NCBI GenBank assembly: GCA_019635435.1
Contig: JAHBZM010000001.1
Span: forward strand, 2,914,001 to 2,978,000
Direction of reading: 5' to 3'
Length of the DNA stretch: 64,000 nucleotides
Source of the DNA: Ramlibacter sp.
Lineage (GTDB): Bacteria > Pseudomonadota > Gammaproteobacteria > Burkholderiales > Burkholderiaceae_C
The notes under the pieces are model-generated. The model was given only the letters and a program-made list of their open reading frames with translations. It did no database searches and was not told the DNA's origin. The first letter of the stretch is position 1, and each line of letters starts with the position of its first letter. A program made the translations under genes and the position numbers. Below are positions 43,948 through 52,319 of the stretch, one piece after another.

Positions 43948-43997
43948 GGCCTGGAGTCCAGAGCCGGCGGCCACTTTCAGCTACAAATTCTGTAGCA
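43948..43997 (-). repeat. Dispersed intergenic repeat, copy 3
   Basis: GGCCTGGAGTCCA, GGCGGCCACTTTCAGCTAC, AAATTCTGTAGCA on the plus strand. It lies 8 bp before the GST stop side, between converging genes. GCTAC/GTAGC can pair at one end. Confidence 0.8.
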
Positions 43998-44005
43998 ATC
44001 AGCCC

Positions 44006-44698
44006 TCAGCCCGCGGCTGCGAGACGCTCATTTTGCGGAAACAACTGCTTGCGGGCGTCGTCGTCGATTTCCTGTTTAAAGCTGAATCTGTCCTTCAGTG
44101 CCTCGGCGCGCTGCGCGGCCGGCCGGGCATTGATGGCATCCAGATGACGCTTCACATGGGGCAGCGTGGCAAAGCCCTCGGGGCCCAGATAGCGCGGGAT
44201 CATGCGCGCCCAGCCCCACACCGCCATGTCCACCAGGGTGTAGCTGTCACCCAGCATCCAGGGCCTGTCGGCCAGCTGGTCATTGACCAGGTCCCAGTGG
44301 CGCTCGGCCTCGAAGGTGTAGCGGTTCACCGCGTAGTCCTTGGGCTCGGGCGCAAAGTGCTTGAAATGCACCGCCTGGCCGCAGTAAGGGCCAATGCCGG
44401 TGGCCACAAACATCAGCCACGAGTGCAACGCCGCGCGGTCTGCCGGTGTGTTGGGCGGCAGGAACTTCCCCGTCTTCTCGGCCAGGTACAGCAGGATGGC
44501 GTTGCTGTCGAACACCTTCACCTCCCCATCGGTCAGTGCCGGCGTCTTGCCATTGGGGTTGATGGCGCGGAACGCGGGCGAGTGCTGCTCACCCTTGCGC
44601 GTGTCGATGGCCACCAGTTCATACGGCAGGCCGGCCTCTTCGAGGTACAGCGCCACCTTGAGCGGGTTGGGCGACGGATGGTAGTACAGCGTGATCAT
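44006..44698 (-). CDS. Glutathione S-transferase
   Basis: 230 aa. ITLYYHPSPNPLKVALYLEEAG, NPNGKTPALTDG and SNAILLYLAEKTG form the N-terminal domain; YTLVDMAVWGWARMIPRYLG the C-terminal. The start is ATG 44698. Likely a beta- or nu-type GST; substrate unknown. Confidence 0.92.
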   Translation of the reverse strand: MITLYYHPSPNPLKVALYLEEAGLPYELVAIDTRKGEQHSPAFRAINPNGKTPALTDGEVKVFDSNAILLYLAEKTGKFLPPNTPADRAALHSWLMFVATGIGPYCGQAVHFKHFAPEPKDYAVNRYTFEAERHWDLVNDQLADRPWMLGDSYTLVDMAVWGWARMIPRYLGPEGFATLPHVKRHLDAINARPAAQRAEALKDRFSFKQEIDDDARKQLFPQNERLAAAG

Positions 44699-44775
44699 GG
44701 TCTGCTCCTGGTGAATGAACTGCGGAACATTCTAGGGACGGGCGCGCGAACCTGCAGGCGCGCGCGCCATGGGCC

Positions 44776-45141
44776 TCAACCGCCCGAGCGCTTGACCGTG
44801 TGGCCCTGCTCGCGCAGCAGGGCCATCACGCGATCCACATGGTCGCCCTGCACCTCGATCACGCCATCCTTGACCGTGCCACCCGAGCCACAGGCGGCCT
44901 TGAGCTGCTTGCCCAGCGCCGCAAGCGCGGTGACGTCCAGCGCCACGCCGCGCACCAGCGTGACGGCCTTGCCGCCGCGCCCCCTGGTTTCGCGCTGCAC
45001 GCGCACCACGCCGTCGCCCGCGGGCACGGCCCGGGCCAGCTGCTTGCAGACGCATTGCGCCACCGGCTGGCGGCAATCGGGACACATGCGGCCCGCGTCG
45101 GTGGAATAGACCAGCGCGCCAAGAGAAGAAAGACCTTTCAT
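44776..45141 (-). CDS. yciH: SUI1/YciH-family translation initiation factor
   Basis: 121 aa. Zn-like CPDCRQPVAQCVCKQL at the N-terminus and the SUI1 core RETRGRGGKAVTLVRGV, LKAACGSGGTVKDGVIEVQGDH. YciH helps select the start codon on the 30S subunit. Divergent from the MerR gene. ATG 45141. Confidence 0.92.
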   Translation of the reverse strand: MKGLSSLGALVYSTDAGRMCPDCRQPVAQCVCKQLARAVPAGDGVVRVQRETRGRGGKAVTLVRGVALDVTALAALGKQLKAACGSGGTVKDGVIEVQGDHVDRVMALLREQGHTVKRSGG

Positions 45142-45215
45142 GCCGCCATTGTGGCAAGCCCGGGCGGGCGGCGCTATATTGGCGGCCGCCCCGATGCCGA
45201 CGCCAGGAGATGCCC

Positions 45216-45629
45216 GTGAGCGAAACCGCCGCCCCCTTCTCATCCGATGCCACGCCCACCCTGCGCATTGGCGAACTCGCGCGGCTGTCGGGCCGCAGCG
45301 TGCACACCATCCGCTGGTACGAGGCGCAGCGGCTGATGCCCGGTGCCGCGCGCGACGCCGCGGGGCGCCGGTTGTTCAGCCAGTCGCATGTGCAATGGCT
45401 GGGCCTGCTGGACCGGCTGCGGGCCTCGGGCATGAGCGTGCGCGACATGCAGGCTTACGCCCGGCTGGTGCGCCAGGGCAAGCCCGCGCTGGCCGACTGC
45501 CGCGTGCTGTTGCAGGAGCACCGCGCGCGCGTGCAGCAGCGCTGCGACGAGTTGCGCGAGGCCCTGACCCTGGTGGACAGCAAGATCGCCATGTACGACC
45601 GCTGGATCGCCCGCGCGGCGCCCGCTTGA
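45216..45629 (+). CDS. MerR-family regulator
   Basis: 137 aa. LRIGELARLSGRSVHTIRWYEAQRLMPG is the MerR winged helix with the typical RWYE; the C-terminal helix (about 85-130) makes the dimer. GTG 45216 is preferred over ATG 45210 because AGGAG directly abuts the latter. No Cys pattern for metal, so a small-molecule MerR of the YfmP/AdhR type is likelier. Confidence 0.85.
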   Translation: MSETAAPFSSDATPTLRIGELARLSGRSVHTIRWYEAQRLMPGAARDAAGRRLFSQSHVQWLGLLDRLRASGMSVRDMQAYARLVRQGKPALADCRVLLQEHRARVQQRCDELREALTLVDSKIAMYDRWIARAAPA

Positions 45630-45639
45630 GGCCGGACGC

Positions 45640-46053
45640 TCAGCGCACCGGCGGCTCCAGCGCGACTTCAACGAGTTGCGTGTCCATGTACTCCACCAGC
45701 TCGCGCAGCAGGCCGCCGGCAAAACGGCACACATAGCAGTAGGTGTTGTTGTAGGCCTTGCCCTTCACCGTGGTCACATTGCCGCGGCACTCCACCACCA
45801 CCATGTCGCCCTCGGCGATGAAGCGGCTTGCGGTGTTGGTGTAGGGCGTGGCGAACTGCGCAAACAGCGGGCGAAACAGCTGCTGGCGCACCGCCTGCTT
45901 GCCCTGGTAGGTGCCGCACCAGGCGTTGCTGCCGGGCATGATCCAGCAGAAGTCGTCGGCCATGGCGTCCAGGAAAGGCTGGCCATTGCCCTGGGCCAGT
46001 TCGGCAAAAACGGCCTGCATGAGCTGCTTGTTGTTCAGGGTTGGGGTTGTCAT
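45640..46053 (-). CDS. NTF2-like (SnoaL-type) protein
   Basis: 137 aa. LMQAVFAELAQGNGQPFLDAMADDFCWIMPGS, RQQLFRPLFAQF and FIAEGDMVVVECRGNVTTVKGKAYNNTYCYVCRF form a cone-shaped NTF2 fold as in ketosteroid-isomerase-like proteins. Substrate unknown. Start ATG 46053, with AAGGA 10 nt upstream. Confidence 0.87.
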   Translation of the reverse strand: MTTPTLNNKQLMQAVFAELAQGNGQPFLDAMADDFCWIMPGSNAWCGTYQGKQAVRQQLFRPLFAQFATPYTNTASRFIAEGDMVVVECRGNVTTVKGKAYNNTYCYVCRFAGGLLRELVEYMDTQLVEVALEPPVR

Positions 46054-46237
46054 CGTCGGGGTCCTTGGCATGTGAAAGAAGAAAAGACCCGCATTGGAAA
46101 AGCTCGAGTGCACTCGAAGTCAACCACGCCCGGCTCCGCCCCGGGAACCTGTGTAGCAATTGCTACAGACCCGCCGCCACAGGCTGCCTATCGTCCCGTC
46201 CGTGCCCACGTTGAGGCACGCAACGGAGAAACCCACC

Positions 46238-46636
46238 ATGTCCCGAGAAATCTACTGGCTCACCCTGACCCTGGCAGCCACCGCGCTGTTCTGCCTGCCC
46301 TATGTGCTCAACCGCGTGGCGGTGCGCGGCCTCATGGGGACCCTGGCCAACCCGTCGCCCGACGAAAAGCCGCTGGCCGCCTGGGCCCAACGGGCGCAAA
46401 AGGCGCATGCCAACGCCACTGAAAACCTCGTGGTGTTTGCGCCCGCCGTGATGGCCGTGCAATTGACCGGGCGCGCCGACGCGCTGACCGCCAGTGCCTG
46501 CGCCATTTACTTCTTCGCGCGCATTGCGCACTACGTCGTCTACACGCTGGGCATTCCCGGCGCACGCACACTGGCCTGGACGGCGGGCTGGCTGGCCACC
46601 CTGGCGCTCATCGGCCGTGTGCTGGGGCTGCTGTGA
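46238..46636 (+). CDS. MAPEG-family membrane protein
   Basis: 132 aa with four helices. RAQKAHANATENLVVFAPAVMA is the MAPEG/YecN hallmark, and YFFARIAHYVVYTLGIPGART follows. Putative glutathione-related membrane enzyme. ATG 46238. Its stop overlaps the SDR start. Confidence 0.9.
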   Translation: MSREIYWLTLTLAATALFCLPYVLNRVAVRGLMGTLANPSPDEKPLAAWAQRAQKAHANATENLVVFAPAVMAVQLTGRADALTASACAIYFFARIAHYVVYTLGIPGARTLAWTAGWLATLALIGRVLGLL

Positions 46637-47280
46637 CGCGGCCATTTGCACTGATCGCGGGCAGTGGCGGCGTGCTTGGCGAGGCATTGGTCCAGGAATT
46701 TGCCGAAGCCGGCTATGCAGTCGCTGGCCTGCGCCGCACCGACTGCAACCTGGCCGACGCCGCAGCCACTGGCCAGGCTGTGGCCGCGCTCGTGCGCCAG
46801 CACGGGCCGGTGGACGTGTTGCTCTACAACGCAGGGCACCTGACCGTGGCGCCATTCATGCAGCTCAGCCCCGGCGACTTTGAGGCCTGCTGGCAAGCCG
46901 GCCCGGGGGGCGCCGCCAACTGCGCACGCGCCGTGCTGCCGGGCATGCTCGAACGTGGTCAGGGCCGCATGGTCTTTACCGGCGCCACAGCATCGCTGCG
47001 TGGCTCGGCGCGGTTTGCTGCCATGGCGGCGGGCAAGTTCGGCCTGCGCGGGCTGGCCCAGGCGCTGGCCCGCGAGTTCCAGCCGCTGGGCATTCACGTG
47101 GCGCATGTGGTGATTGACGGCCTGTTGCGCGGTGCGGCCTCCGTGCAGCGCTTTGGCGCAAGCGAAGCCCAGGCCATGGCACCGCGCGACGTGGCGGCCA
47201 ACTACCGCTGGCTCGCGCAGCAGCCCGCCACCACGTGGACGCACGAGGTCGACCTGCGCACGGCGACGGAGAAATTTTGA
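46633..47280 (+). CDS. SDR-family protein with altered catalytic site
   Basis: 215 aa, GTG start in a four-base overlap. GSGGVLGEALVQEF is the Rossmann Gly motif and VDVLLYNAG the NNAG motif. Where YxxxK is expected it reads MAAGK (FAAMAAGKFGLRG), so the Tyr is absent. TATEKF tail. Likely binds NAD(P) but catalysis uncertain. Overlaps the cupin gene (TGATG). Confidence 0.85.
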   Translation: MTRPFALIAGSGGVLGEALVQEFAEAGYAVAGLRRTDCNLADAAATGQAVAALVRQHGPVDVLLYNAGHLTVAPFMQLSPGDFEACWQAGPGGAANCARAVLPGMLERGQGRMVFTGATASLRGSARFAAMAAGKFGLRGLAQALAREFQPLGIHVAHVVIDGLLRGAASVQRFGASEAQAMAPRDVAANYRWLAQQPATTWTHEVDLRTATEKF

Positions 47281-47966
47281 TGCCCACCTCCCTCATCAAC
47301 GCTGACCGGGCAACCATGGCCCTGGTGCACGCCGGCAGCCAGCCCTGGCAGGCTTCGCCCCAGCCCGAGGTCCAGCGGCGCCTGCTGGAGCGAATGGGTG
47401 GCGAGGTGGCCCTGGCCACCAGCATCGTGCGCTACGCGGCGGGCAGCCGGTTCACCCCGCATGTGCATGCGCTCGGTGAGGAGTTCCTGGTGCTGCAAGG
47501 CGTGTTCCGCGATGAACATGGCGACTACCCCTGCGGCAGCTATGTGCGCAACCCGCCGGGCTCCAGCCACGAGCCGTTCAGCGACACCGGTTGCATCATC
47601 TTCGTGAAACTGCGGCAGATGCAGGCCACCGACCGGCAGCGCGTGGTGCTGCTGCCCCACCAGCAGCACTGGACGGACCTGACGACCGACCACGCAGCCA
47701 CGAGCATTGCAAAGGCCCCGCTGTACCAGCGCGAGGGCGAAGCCGTCCACCTGGAGCGGCTGCCCGCGGGGTGTACCATTCCCGCGCGGCACGCAGCGGG
47801 TGGCGAAGAGCTGCTGGTGATCGATGGCAGCATCACCCTGGGCGCCGGGGAGCAGACGCTGCAGCGCTGGAGCTGGCTGCGCCATCCGGGCAACTGGCAT
47901 CCGGCCATCTCCAGCCCTGGCGGCGCCCTGCTGTGGGTCAAGCGTGGCCACCTGCCGGGGCCATGA
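47280..47966 (+). CDS. ChrR-like double-cupin protein
   Basis: 228 aa. Two cupin halves: PHVHALGEEFLVLQGVFRDEHGDYPCGSYVRNPPGSSHEPF and TIPARHAAGGEELLVIDGSITLGAG. The first has the His/His/Glu/His metal pattern of ChrR anti-sigma cupins. Overlaps the Crp-type regulator by four bases, so the regulator may sense the same stress. Confidence 0.87.
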   Translation: MPTSLINADRATMALVHAGSQPWQASPQPEVQRRLLERMGGEVALATSIVRYAAGSRFTPHVHALGEEFLVLQGVFRDEHGDYPCGSYVRNPPGSSHEPFSDTGCIIFVKLRQMQATDRQRVVLLPHQQHWTDLTTDHAATSIAKAPLYQREGEAVHLERLPAGCTIPARHAAGGEELLVIDGSITLGAGEQTLQRWSWLRHPGNWHPAISSPGGALLWVKRGHLPGP

Positions 47967-48706
47967 TGCGGCAAGTCGTCCGCGTGGGGAGCAGCATGCA
48001 GGCCTTGGGTGAACTCGCGTTGTTTGAGCCCTTCAGCAGGTTGAGCGCCGGCGCGCGCAGCCTGCTGAACCAGGGCGCCCTGCGCCAGAATGCGCCGGCG
48101 GGCGCGAGCATCATGCACAAGGGCCAGCCGGCATCGGGCGCCTATGTGGTGCTGGCGGGGCGGCTGCGCGTGTACACCGTCACGCCCACCGGGACCGAGG
48201 CCACGCTGTACACCGTCAACCCCGGCGAGACCTGCGTGCTGGCCCTGAACTGCCTGTTCAACGACCTGCTCTACCCGGCCTGGGTGCAGGCCGAAGGCGC
48301 CACCCGCGTGGCCATCATTCCGGGCCCGCTGTACCGCCAGCTGTTTGCCCATGAGACCGCCATCCAGGACCTGACCGTGCACGCGCTGTCGTCACTGGTG
48401 TTCCGGCTCATGGCCGAGCTGGACGCCATTCACTCCTGCAACCACCGCCAGCGGCTGGTGCACCACATCCTGCTGCACGCCTCGTCAGAAGGGGTTCTCA
48501 AGACCACGCAGCAAACACTGGCGGGGCACCTGGGCACCACCCGGGAAGTGGTGGCGCGCCTGATCCAGGGCCTGGTCGCCGACGGTTTCATCAAGAGCCA
48601 GCGCGGGCAACTCACGATCAAGGACCTGTTCGGACTGCGGCGCCAGCAGGGCAGTCTGCTCGCGCACACCCAGGCAGTGGCAGCGTCACCCCAGCGCCCC
48701 CGATAA
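47963..48706 (+). CDS. Crp/Fnr-family transcriptional regulator
   Basis: 247 aa, starts in ATGA overlap. The cyclic-nucleotide-binding-like domain (GASIMHKGQPASGAYVVLAGRLRVYTVTPTG) lacks the Cys cluster of FNR, and the C-terminal HTH is TTQQTLAGHLGTTREVVARLIQGL. The four-gene run MAPEG-SDR-cupin-Crp suggests a redox stress operon. Confidence 0.88.
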   Translation: MMRQVVRVGSSMQALGELALFEPFSRLSAGARSLLNQGALRQNAPAGASIMHKGQPASGAYVVLAGRLRVYTVTPTGTEATLYTVNPGETCVLALNCLFNDLLYPAWVQAEGATRVAIIPGPLYRQLFAHETAIQDLTVHALSSLVFRLMAELDAIHSCNHRQRLVHHILLHASSEGVLKTTQQTLAGHLGTTREVVARLIQGLVADGFIKSQRGQLTIKDLFGLRRQQGSLLAHTQAVAASPQRPR

Positions 48707-48713
48707 CAAGGCC

Positions 48714-49454
48714 TCAGCCTTCCAGGTTTTCATGGTGCGCGACAGCGCCGCGCTTCCAGTAGGCCGCGGCGCGAATGGCGTGGCGGCTGTGGCCTTTTTC
48801 TTCCACCAGCACCCGGCGCAGTTCGGCCATGGTGGCGGCCTCGCCCGCGCACCACGCATAGCCCTCGCCCCCGGGCAGGGCCAGCGCGCGCACGGCGGCG
48901 GCCAGGCTCTGGCTGGCATCCAGCCACTGCACCTGGACATCGGCCGCGCTGGCCAGGGCCCGCCGGTCAGCCGCGTCGCCCAGCTGCACCAGCACCAGCG
49001 CCCGCACGCCTGCGGGCAGCTCTTCGAGCCGGCGGCTGATGGCGGGCAGCGCCGTTTCGTCACCGGCCAGCAAATGCCAGTCGTAGTCCGTGGGGATGAT
49101 GAACGAGCCGCGCGGGCCGCCCACCATGACCTGCTGGCCCGGCGCCGCCTGCGCGGCCCAGTCGGCCACGGGGCCATCGCCGTGCAGCGCGAACTCGAGC
49201 GTCAGCTCGCGCGCGGCGGCGTCAAAGCGGCGCGGCGTGTAGTCGCGCGCCACCATGGCGTCGCTGCCGGGGTTGAGGATGAACTTGACGTGGTCGTCGA
49301 ACGACGCGCTCACAAAGTCGGCCAGCGAGTCGCCGCTGAAGGTGATGCTGCGGAAATGCGGGCTCGGCGCGCTCACGCGCGCCACCGTGAGCTCGCGCCG
49401 CTTGAGTTCATGGCGCACGCGCTGCACGCGGCTGGGGGACAGTTCTGGGGTCAT
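48714..49454 (-). CDS. Siderophore-interacting protein (ferric reductase)
   Basis: 246 aa. FAD-binding barrel with RDYTPRRFDAAARELTLEFALHGDGPVADWAAQAAPGQQ and SIP C-terminal domain with YAWCAGEAATMAELRR and HSRHAIRAAAYWKRG. Releases iron from siderophores in the cytosol. ATG 49454, divergent from MarR, probably under its control. Confidence 0.9.
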   Translation of the reverse strand: MTPELSPSRVQRVRHELKRRELTVARVSAPSPHFRSITFSGDSLADFVSASFDDHVKFILNPGSDAMVARDYTPRRFDAAARELTLEFALHGDGPVADWAAQAAPGQQVMVGGPRGSFIIPTDYDWHLLAGDETALPAISRRLEELPAGVRALVLVQLGDAADRRALASAADVQVQWLDASQSLAAAVRALALPGGEGYAWCAGEAATMAELRRVLVEEKGHSRHAIRAAAYWKRGAVAHHENLEG

Positions 49455-49483
49455 GGCTTGAAGGGTCCAGTGGATCTGAATGA

Positions 49484-49533
49484 TTGATAATGTCATCTAT
49501 CATGATCCAATCAGTTGATAATGTCAACCATCA
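49484..49533. promoter_or_regulatory. Paired operator-like direct repeats at the MarR gene start
   Basis: TTGATAATGTCATCTATCA (49484-49502) and TTGATAATGTCAACCATCA (49515-49533), 31 bp apart, 17 of 19 bases identical. Each is partly dyadic (TGATA and TATCA). They overlap the possible start codons and lie 30 bp from the divergent ferric-reductase start. Probable MarR binding sites. Confidence 0.65.
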
Positions 49534-49963
49534 AACCGGCACGCCTGAAACCGACGTGCTGGAGCTGGTGCACGCCGTCATGCACGACTACCGCTCGCGG
49601 CAGTACCAGTTCCTGCGCGACGGGCCGCATGACATCACCCACATGGACGGCAAGGTGCTGGCGTTTTTTGGCCGCTGGCCCGGTGCCACGCAGAGCGACC
49701 TGGCCCAGCACAGCGGGCGCGACAAGGCCCAGCTGGCCCGCCTGATCAAGGGCCTGCGCGAGAAGAACCTGCTGCAGGCGCAGGCCGATGAAGACGACAA
49801 GCGCAACCTGCGGCTGTCACTCACGGCCGAGGGCCGCGCCGTGCAGCGCGCGCTGGCGCTGCAGGCCCGTCGGCTCAGCGCCCAGGCCGTGGCCGGCATG
49901 AGCCCGGCTGAGCGCGAACAACTGGCCGTGCTGCTGCGTCAGGTCAAGGCCAATCTGGCCTGA
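49490..49963 (+). CDS. MarR-family regulator
   Basis: 157 aa. HTH GATQSDLAQHSGRDKAQLARLIKGLREKNLL and wing DEDDKRNLRLSLTAEG. The start is not certain: TTG 49484, ATG 49490 and ATG 49502 are in frame without a clear ribosome site; the gene's first codons overlap the operator repeats. Likely represses itself and the siderophore-interacting gene. Confidence 0.85.
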   Translation: MSSIMIQSVDNVNHQTGTPETDVLELVHAVMHDYRSRQYQFLRDGPHDITHMDGKVLAFFGRWPGATQSDLAQHSGRDKAQLARLIKGLREKNLLQAQADEDDKRNLRLSLTAEGRAVQRALALQARRLSAQAVAGMSPAEREQLAVLLRQVKANLA

Positions 49964-50003
49964 ATGCGCGGAGGGCGCGCAGAGGACCGGGGCGTTCACC
50001 GCC

Positions 50004-50867
50004 TCAGGGCAACACCTCGCGGATCGCCTTGTGCCAGACCCGCGCCAGCTTGACCCAGCCCGAGGTGTTGGGGTGAATCTCGTTGAGCCAGTCGTTGCTG
50101 CTGCCCGTGGTGCCCGGCTCCGCGGGAACCAGCGTGCCCGAGGTGGGCACCAGCCGCACCGTGGGGCGGCCCTGGGTCCAGGAGGCAATCGTCATCTGCA
50201 GATGGATGAAGATCAAATCGGTCAGCTCCTGCCACATGGCGGGCGGGATGCTGTTCTTGACAAAGGCTTCATAGAGCCAGCTCTTGCCGCCCTGGGTGGC
50301 CGGCGCGTTGCGCGGCGTGGGAAAGTCGTAGTCGTTCAGAAAGATGGGGATGTTCTTGCACGGGCTGTCCTGCACCGCGTCATAGAGCTTGAGAAAACCC
50401 GGATCCATGCGCTGGGCCACCAGGTCGCCCAGCGCGTCGAGGTTGATGCAGTCCTGCGCGCTGGCGGGTGCGGGGCCCGTGGCAAAGCTGCGCAGGATGC
50501 CCTCGCCCGGCTGCGGGTCGCGCGCGGCGTCGATGATGTCGTTGCCGCCGCCACTGAGCAACACGCCGTCAAACTTCCACTGGTTGAAGCTGGTCTGCAG
50601 CCACAGGCCAAACTCGCCGCTTTCGGTGCGGCCCATGTTGTCGATGGTGTCGCCGAACCGCGCAATGCTCACCAGCAGCACATTGCCCTGGCCCGGATGC
50701 AGGTTGTAGTGCGCCGCCAGGCTGTCGGGCAGCGAGGGCTGCCAGAGGCTGCTGCGGTCCATCCACGAATCGCCCTCGACCAGAAAGCGGCGGTGGAACT
50801 GCTCGGGGGCCAGCCCCGCGTCCAGCGCCGCCGGAAAGTCGATGCCCCTGACCACTTCTGATGCCAT
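50004..50867 (-). CDS. SGNH-type hydrolase
   Basis: 287 aa. FLVEGDSWMD (Ser nucleophile in GDS), LLSGGGNDIID (Asn) and NDWLNEIHPN (Asp and His) give the SGNH tetrad. No signal peptide, which is unusual for secreted esterases. ATG 50867 (MASEVVRGIDFPAAL). Substrate unknown. Confidence 0.82.
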   Translation of the reverse strand: MASEVVRGIDFPAALDAGLAPEQFHRRFLVEGDSWMDRSSLWQPSLPDSLAAHYNLHPGQGNVLLVSIARFGDTIDNMGRTESGEFGLWLQTSFNQWKFDGVLLSGGGNDIIDAARDPQPGEGILRSFATGPAPASAQDCINLDALGDLVAQRMDPGFLKLYDAVQDSPCKNIPIFLNDYDFPTPRNAPATQGGKSWLYEAFVKNSIPPAMWQELTDLIFIHLQMTIASWTQGRPTVRLVPTSGTLVPAEPGTTGSSNDWLNEIHPNTSGWVKLARVWHKAIREVLP

Positions 50868-50945
50868 GCCAAGCCCCTTGAAAAAGCCGGATGGTAGGGC
50901 TGGCCCGCCCGGCGCGCATCCTCCAGTTGCAGGAGGCGCAGCGCC

Positions 50946-51803
50946 CTACCCCACCCGCGGCTGCGCGGCCACCACGTTGCGGTAATCCTCGCGCAGCACC
51001 TTGGTGGGGTGCGAGGCGGTCACGTGGCCCATGAAGGGCGGCAGGATCTCGTAGCCCAGCAGGGTCTGCAGGCGCGGCGACATGCCCCGCACCAGCGCGG
51101 GCGGCACGCCAAGAAAGAAGTTCTCCTGCGTGCGGGCCCAGGGCTGGCAGTACTGGTTGGAGAACGCCAGCCGCGGCGCCTGGCTGCGGTTGGCACCGCC
51201 GCGGTGCAGCAGCGTGCCGTGAAAGACGATGCAGGCGCCCGCCGGCATCACCACGGGCACCAGCTGGCTCGCCAGCGCGGGCGGCATGGGCGCGTTGGCG
51301 TCGCGGCCGTCGTAGGCACCGGCAATATCGGCGTCGCTCCAGCGGTGGCTGCCCGGGATCACCTCGGTGCAGCCGTTGTCGGCCGTGAAGGCGTCCACCG
51401 CCACGATGGTGCTGAAGCTCACCGAAGCGCGGGGGCGCGCCAGCGGGTAGAACACGTCGTCAAAGTGAATGGGCTGTGGCGTCTCGCCCGGGTAGATGCA
51501 GATGGCCTGGCTGGCCGTGAGCAGGTAGCCCGGTTGCAGGTGCGCGTCCAGCAGGGCCAGCACGCGGGCGTCCTCGGCGATGGCCTCGAACACCTTGCCG
51601 CGGCCCACCAGGGTGTAGACCCGCTCGGTCTGGAACCCCTCGAAGTTGTTGCGCCCGGCATGGCTGCTCAAGTGCGGGGCCAGGCCCTCGCGCACCTGCT
51701 GCAGGCGCTTCGCGGACAAGAAGTCCGCGATGATGGTGTAGCCCTGCGCGTCCAGCGCCTGCAGGTGCGCGGCGGCATCGAAGCCCGCGGTCGGTTCAGC
51801 CAT
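50946..51803 (-). CDS. Phytanoyl-CoA dioxygenase family protein
   Basis: 285 aa, Fe(II)/2-oxoglutarate oxygenase. Facial triad HFDDVF (His, Asp) and LLHRGGANRSQAPRLAFSNQY (distal His, Arg for oxoglutarate). Start ATG 51803. Substrate unknown. Confidence 0.88.
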   Translation of the reverse strand: MAEPTAGFDAAAHLQALDAQGYTIIADFLSAKRLQQVREGLAPHLSSHAGRNNFEGFQTERVYTLVGRGKVFEAIAEDARVLALLDAHLQPGYLLTASQAICIYPGETPQPIHFDDVFYPLARPRASVSFSTIVAVDAFTADNGCTEVIPGSHRWSDADIAGAYDGRDANAPMPPALASQLVPVVMPAGACIVFHGTLLHRGGANRSQAPRLAFSNQYCQPWARTQENFFLGVPPALVRGMSPRLQTLLGYEILPPFMGHVTASHPTKVLREDYRNVVAAQPRVG

Positions 51804-51851
51804 GCTTGTCTCCTGTGTGGAGGCTATTTTGACGGCTGAACCCGCCGCTGA

Positions 51852-52205
51852 TCAATGGCGGTACGGATTGGTCGGGAAGCGGTCGTAGCGGTTGGGCGTG
51901 CCGTCGCGGTCGGCGTCACCCCAGGGGCCACGGGCGCGCGCGTGGTGGCCATGGGGGTAGCGCCAGCCATGGCCGTAATACGGCTGCACATAGACCGGGG
52001 CCGGCTGCACATACACGGGCCGGGGCTGAACGTACACCGGGCGGGGTTGCACGTAGACCGGCGCGGGCTGCACATAGACGCCGGGCGTGCCCAGGCTGAT
52101 CGAGAACTGCACGTCGCTGCGCGCATGCGCGGCGGTGGCGGCACCGAAGGCGCCCAGCACAACGGCCGCGGCGGCAATGGACTTGAGGGAGATCAGGCGG
52201 TTCAT
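51852..52205 (-). CDS. Secreted repeat protein with YVQPxPV units
   Basis: 117 aa. Signal peptide (GAFGAATAAHA). Five or six heptad units of the form VYVQPRP/VYVQPAP follow (about 43-75), then a basic tract and DADRDGTPNRYDRFP, a thrombospondin-type calcium loop. Encoded just upstream of a two-component pair. Function unknown; may bind cell wall or ions. Confidence 0.78.
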   Translation of the reverse strand: MNRLISLKSIAAAAVVLGAFGAATAAHARSDVQFSISLGTPGVYVQPAPVYVQPRPVYVQPRPVYVQPAPVYVQPYYGHGWRYPHGHHARARGPWGDADRDGTPNRYDRFPTNPYRH

Positions 52206-52319
52206 TCAAACGCTCCTTGGGTTGGTATGGTTCCCATGGTGCGCCCCGGTGCATGAACGCAAACTGAACCAATGCAAGAAAGTCCGGCCACGGGGGCCTG
52301 GCAGGCGTAACGCCGTGTT

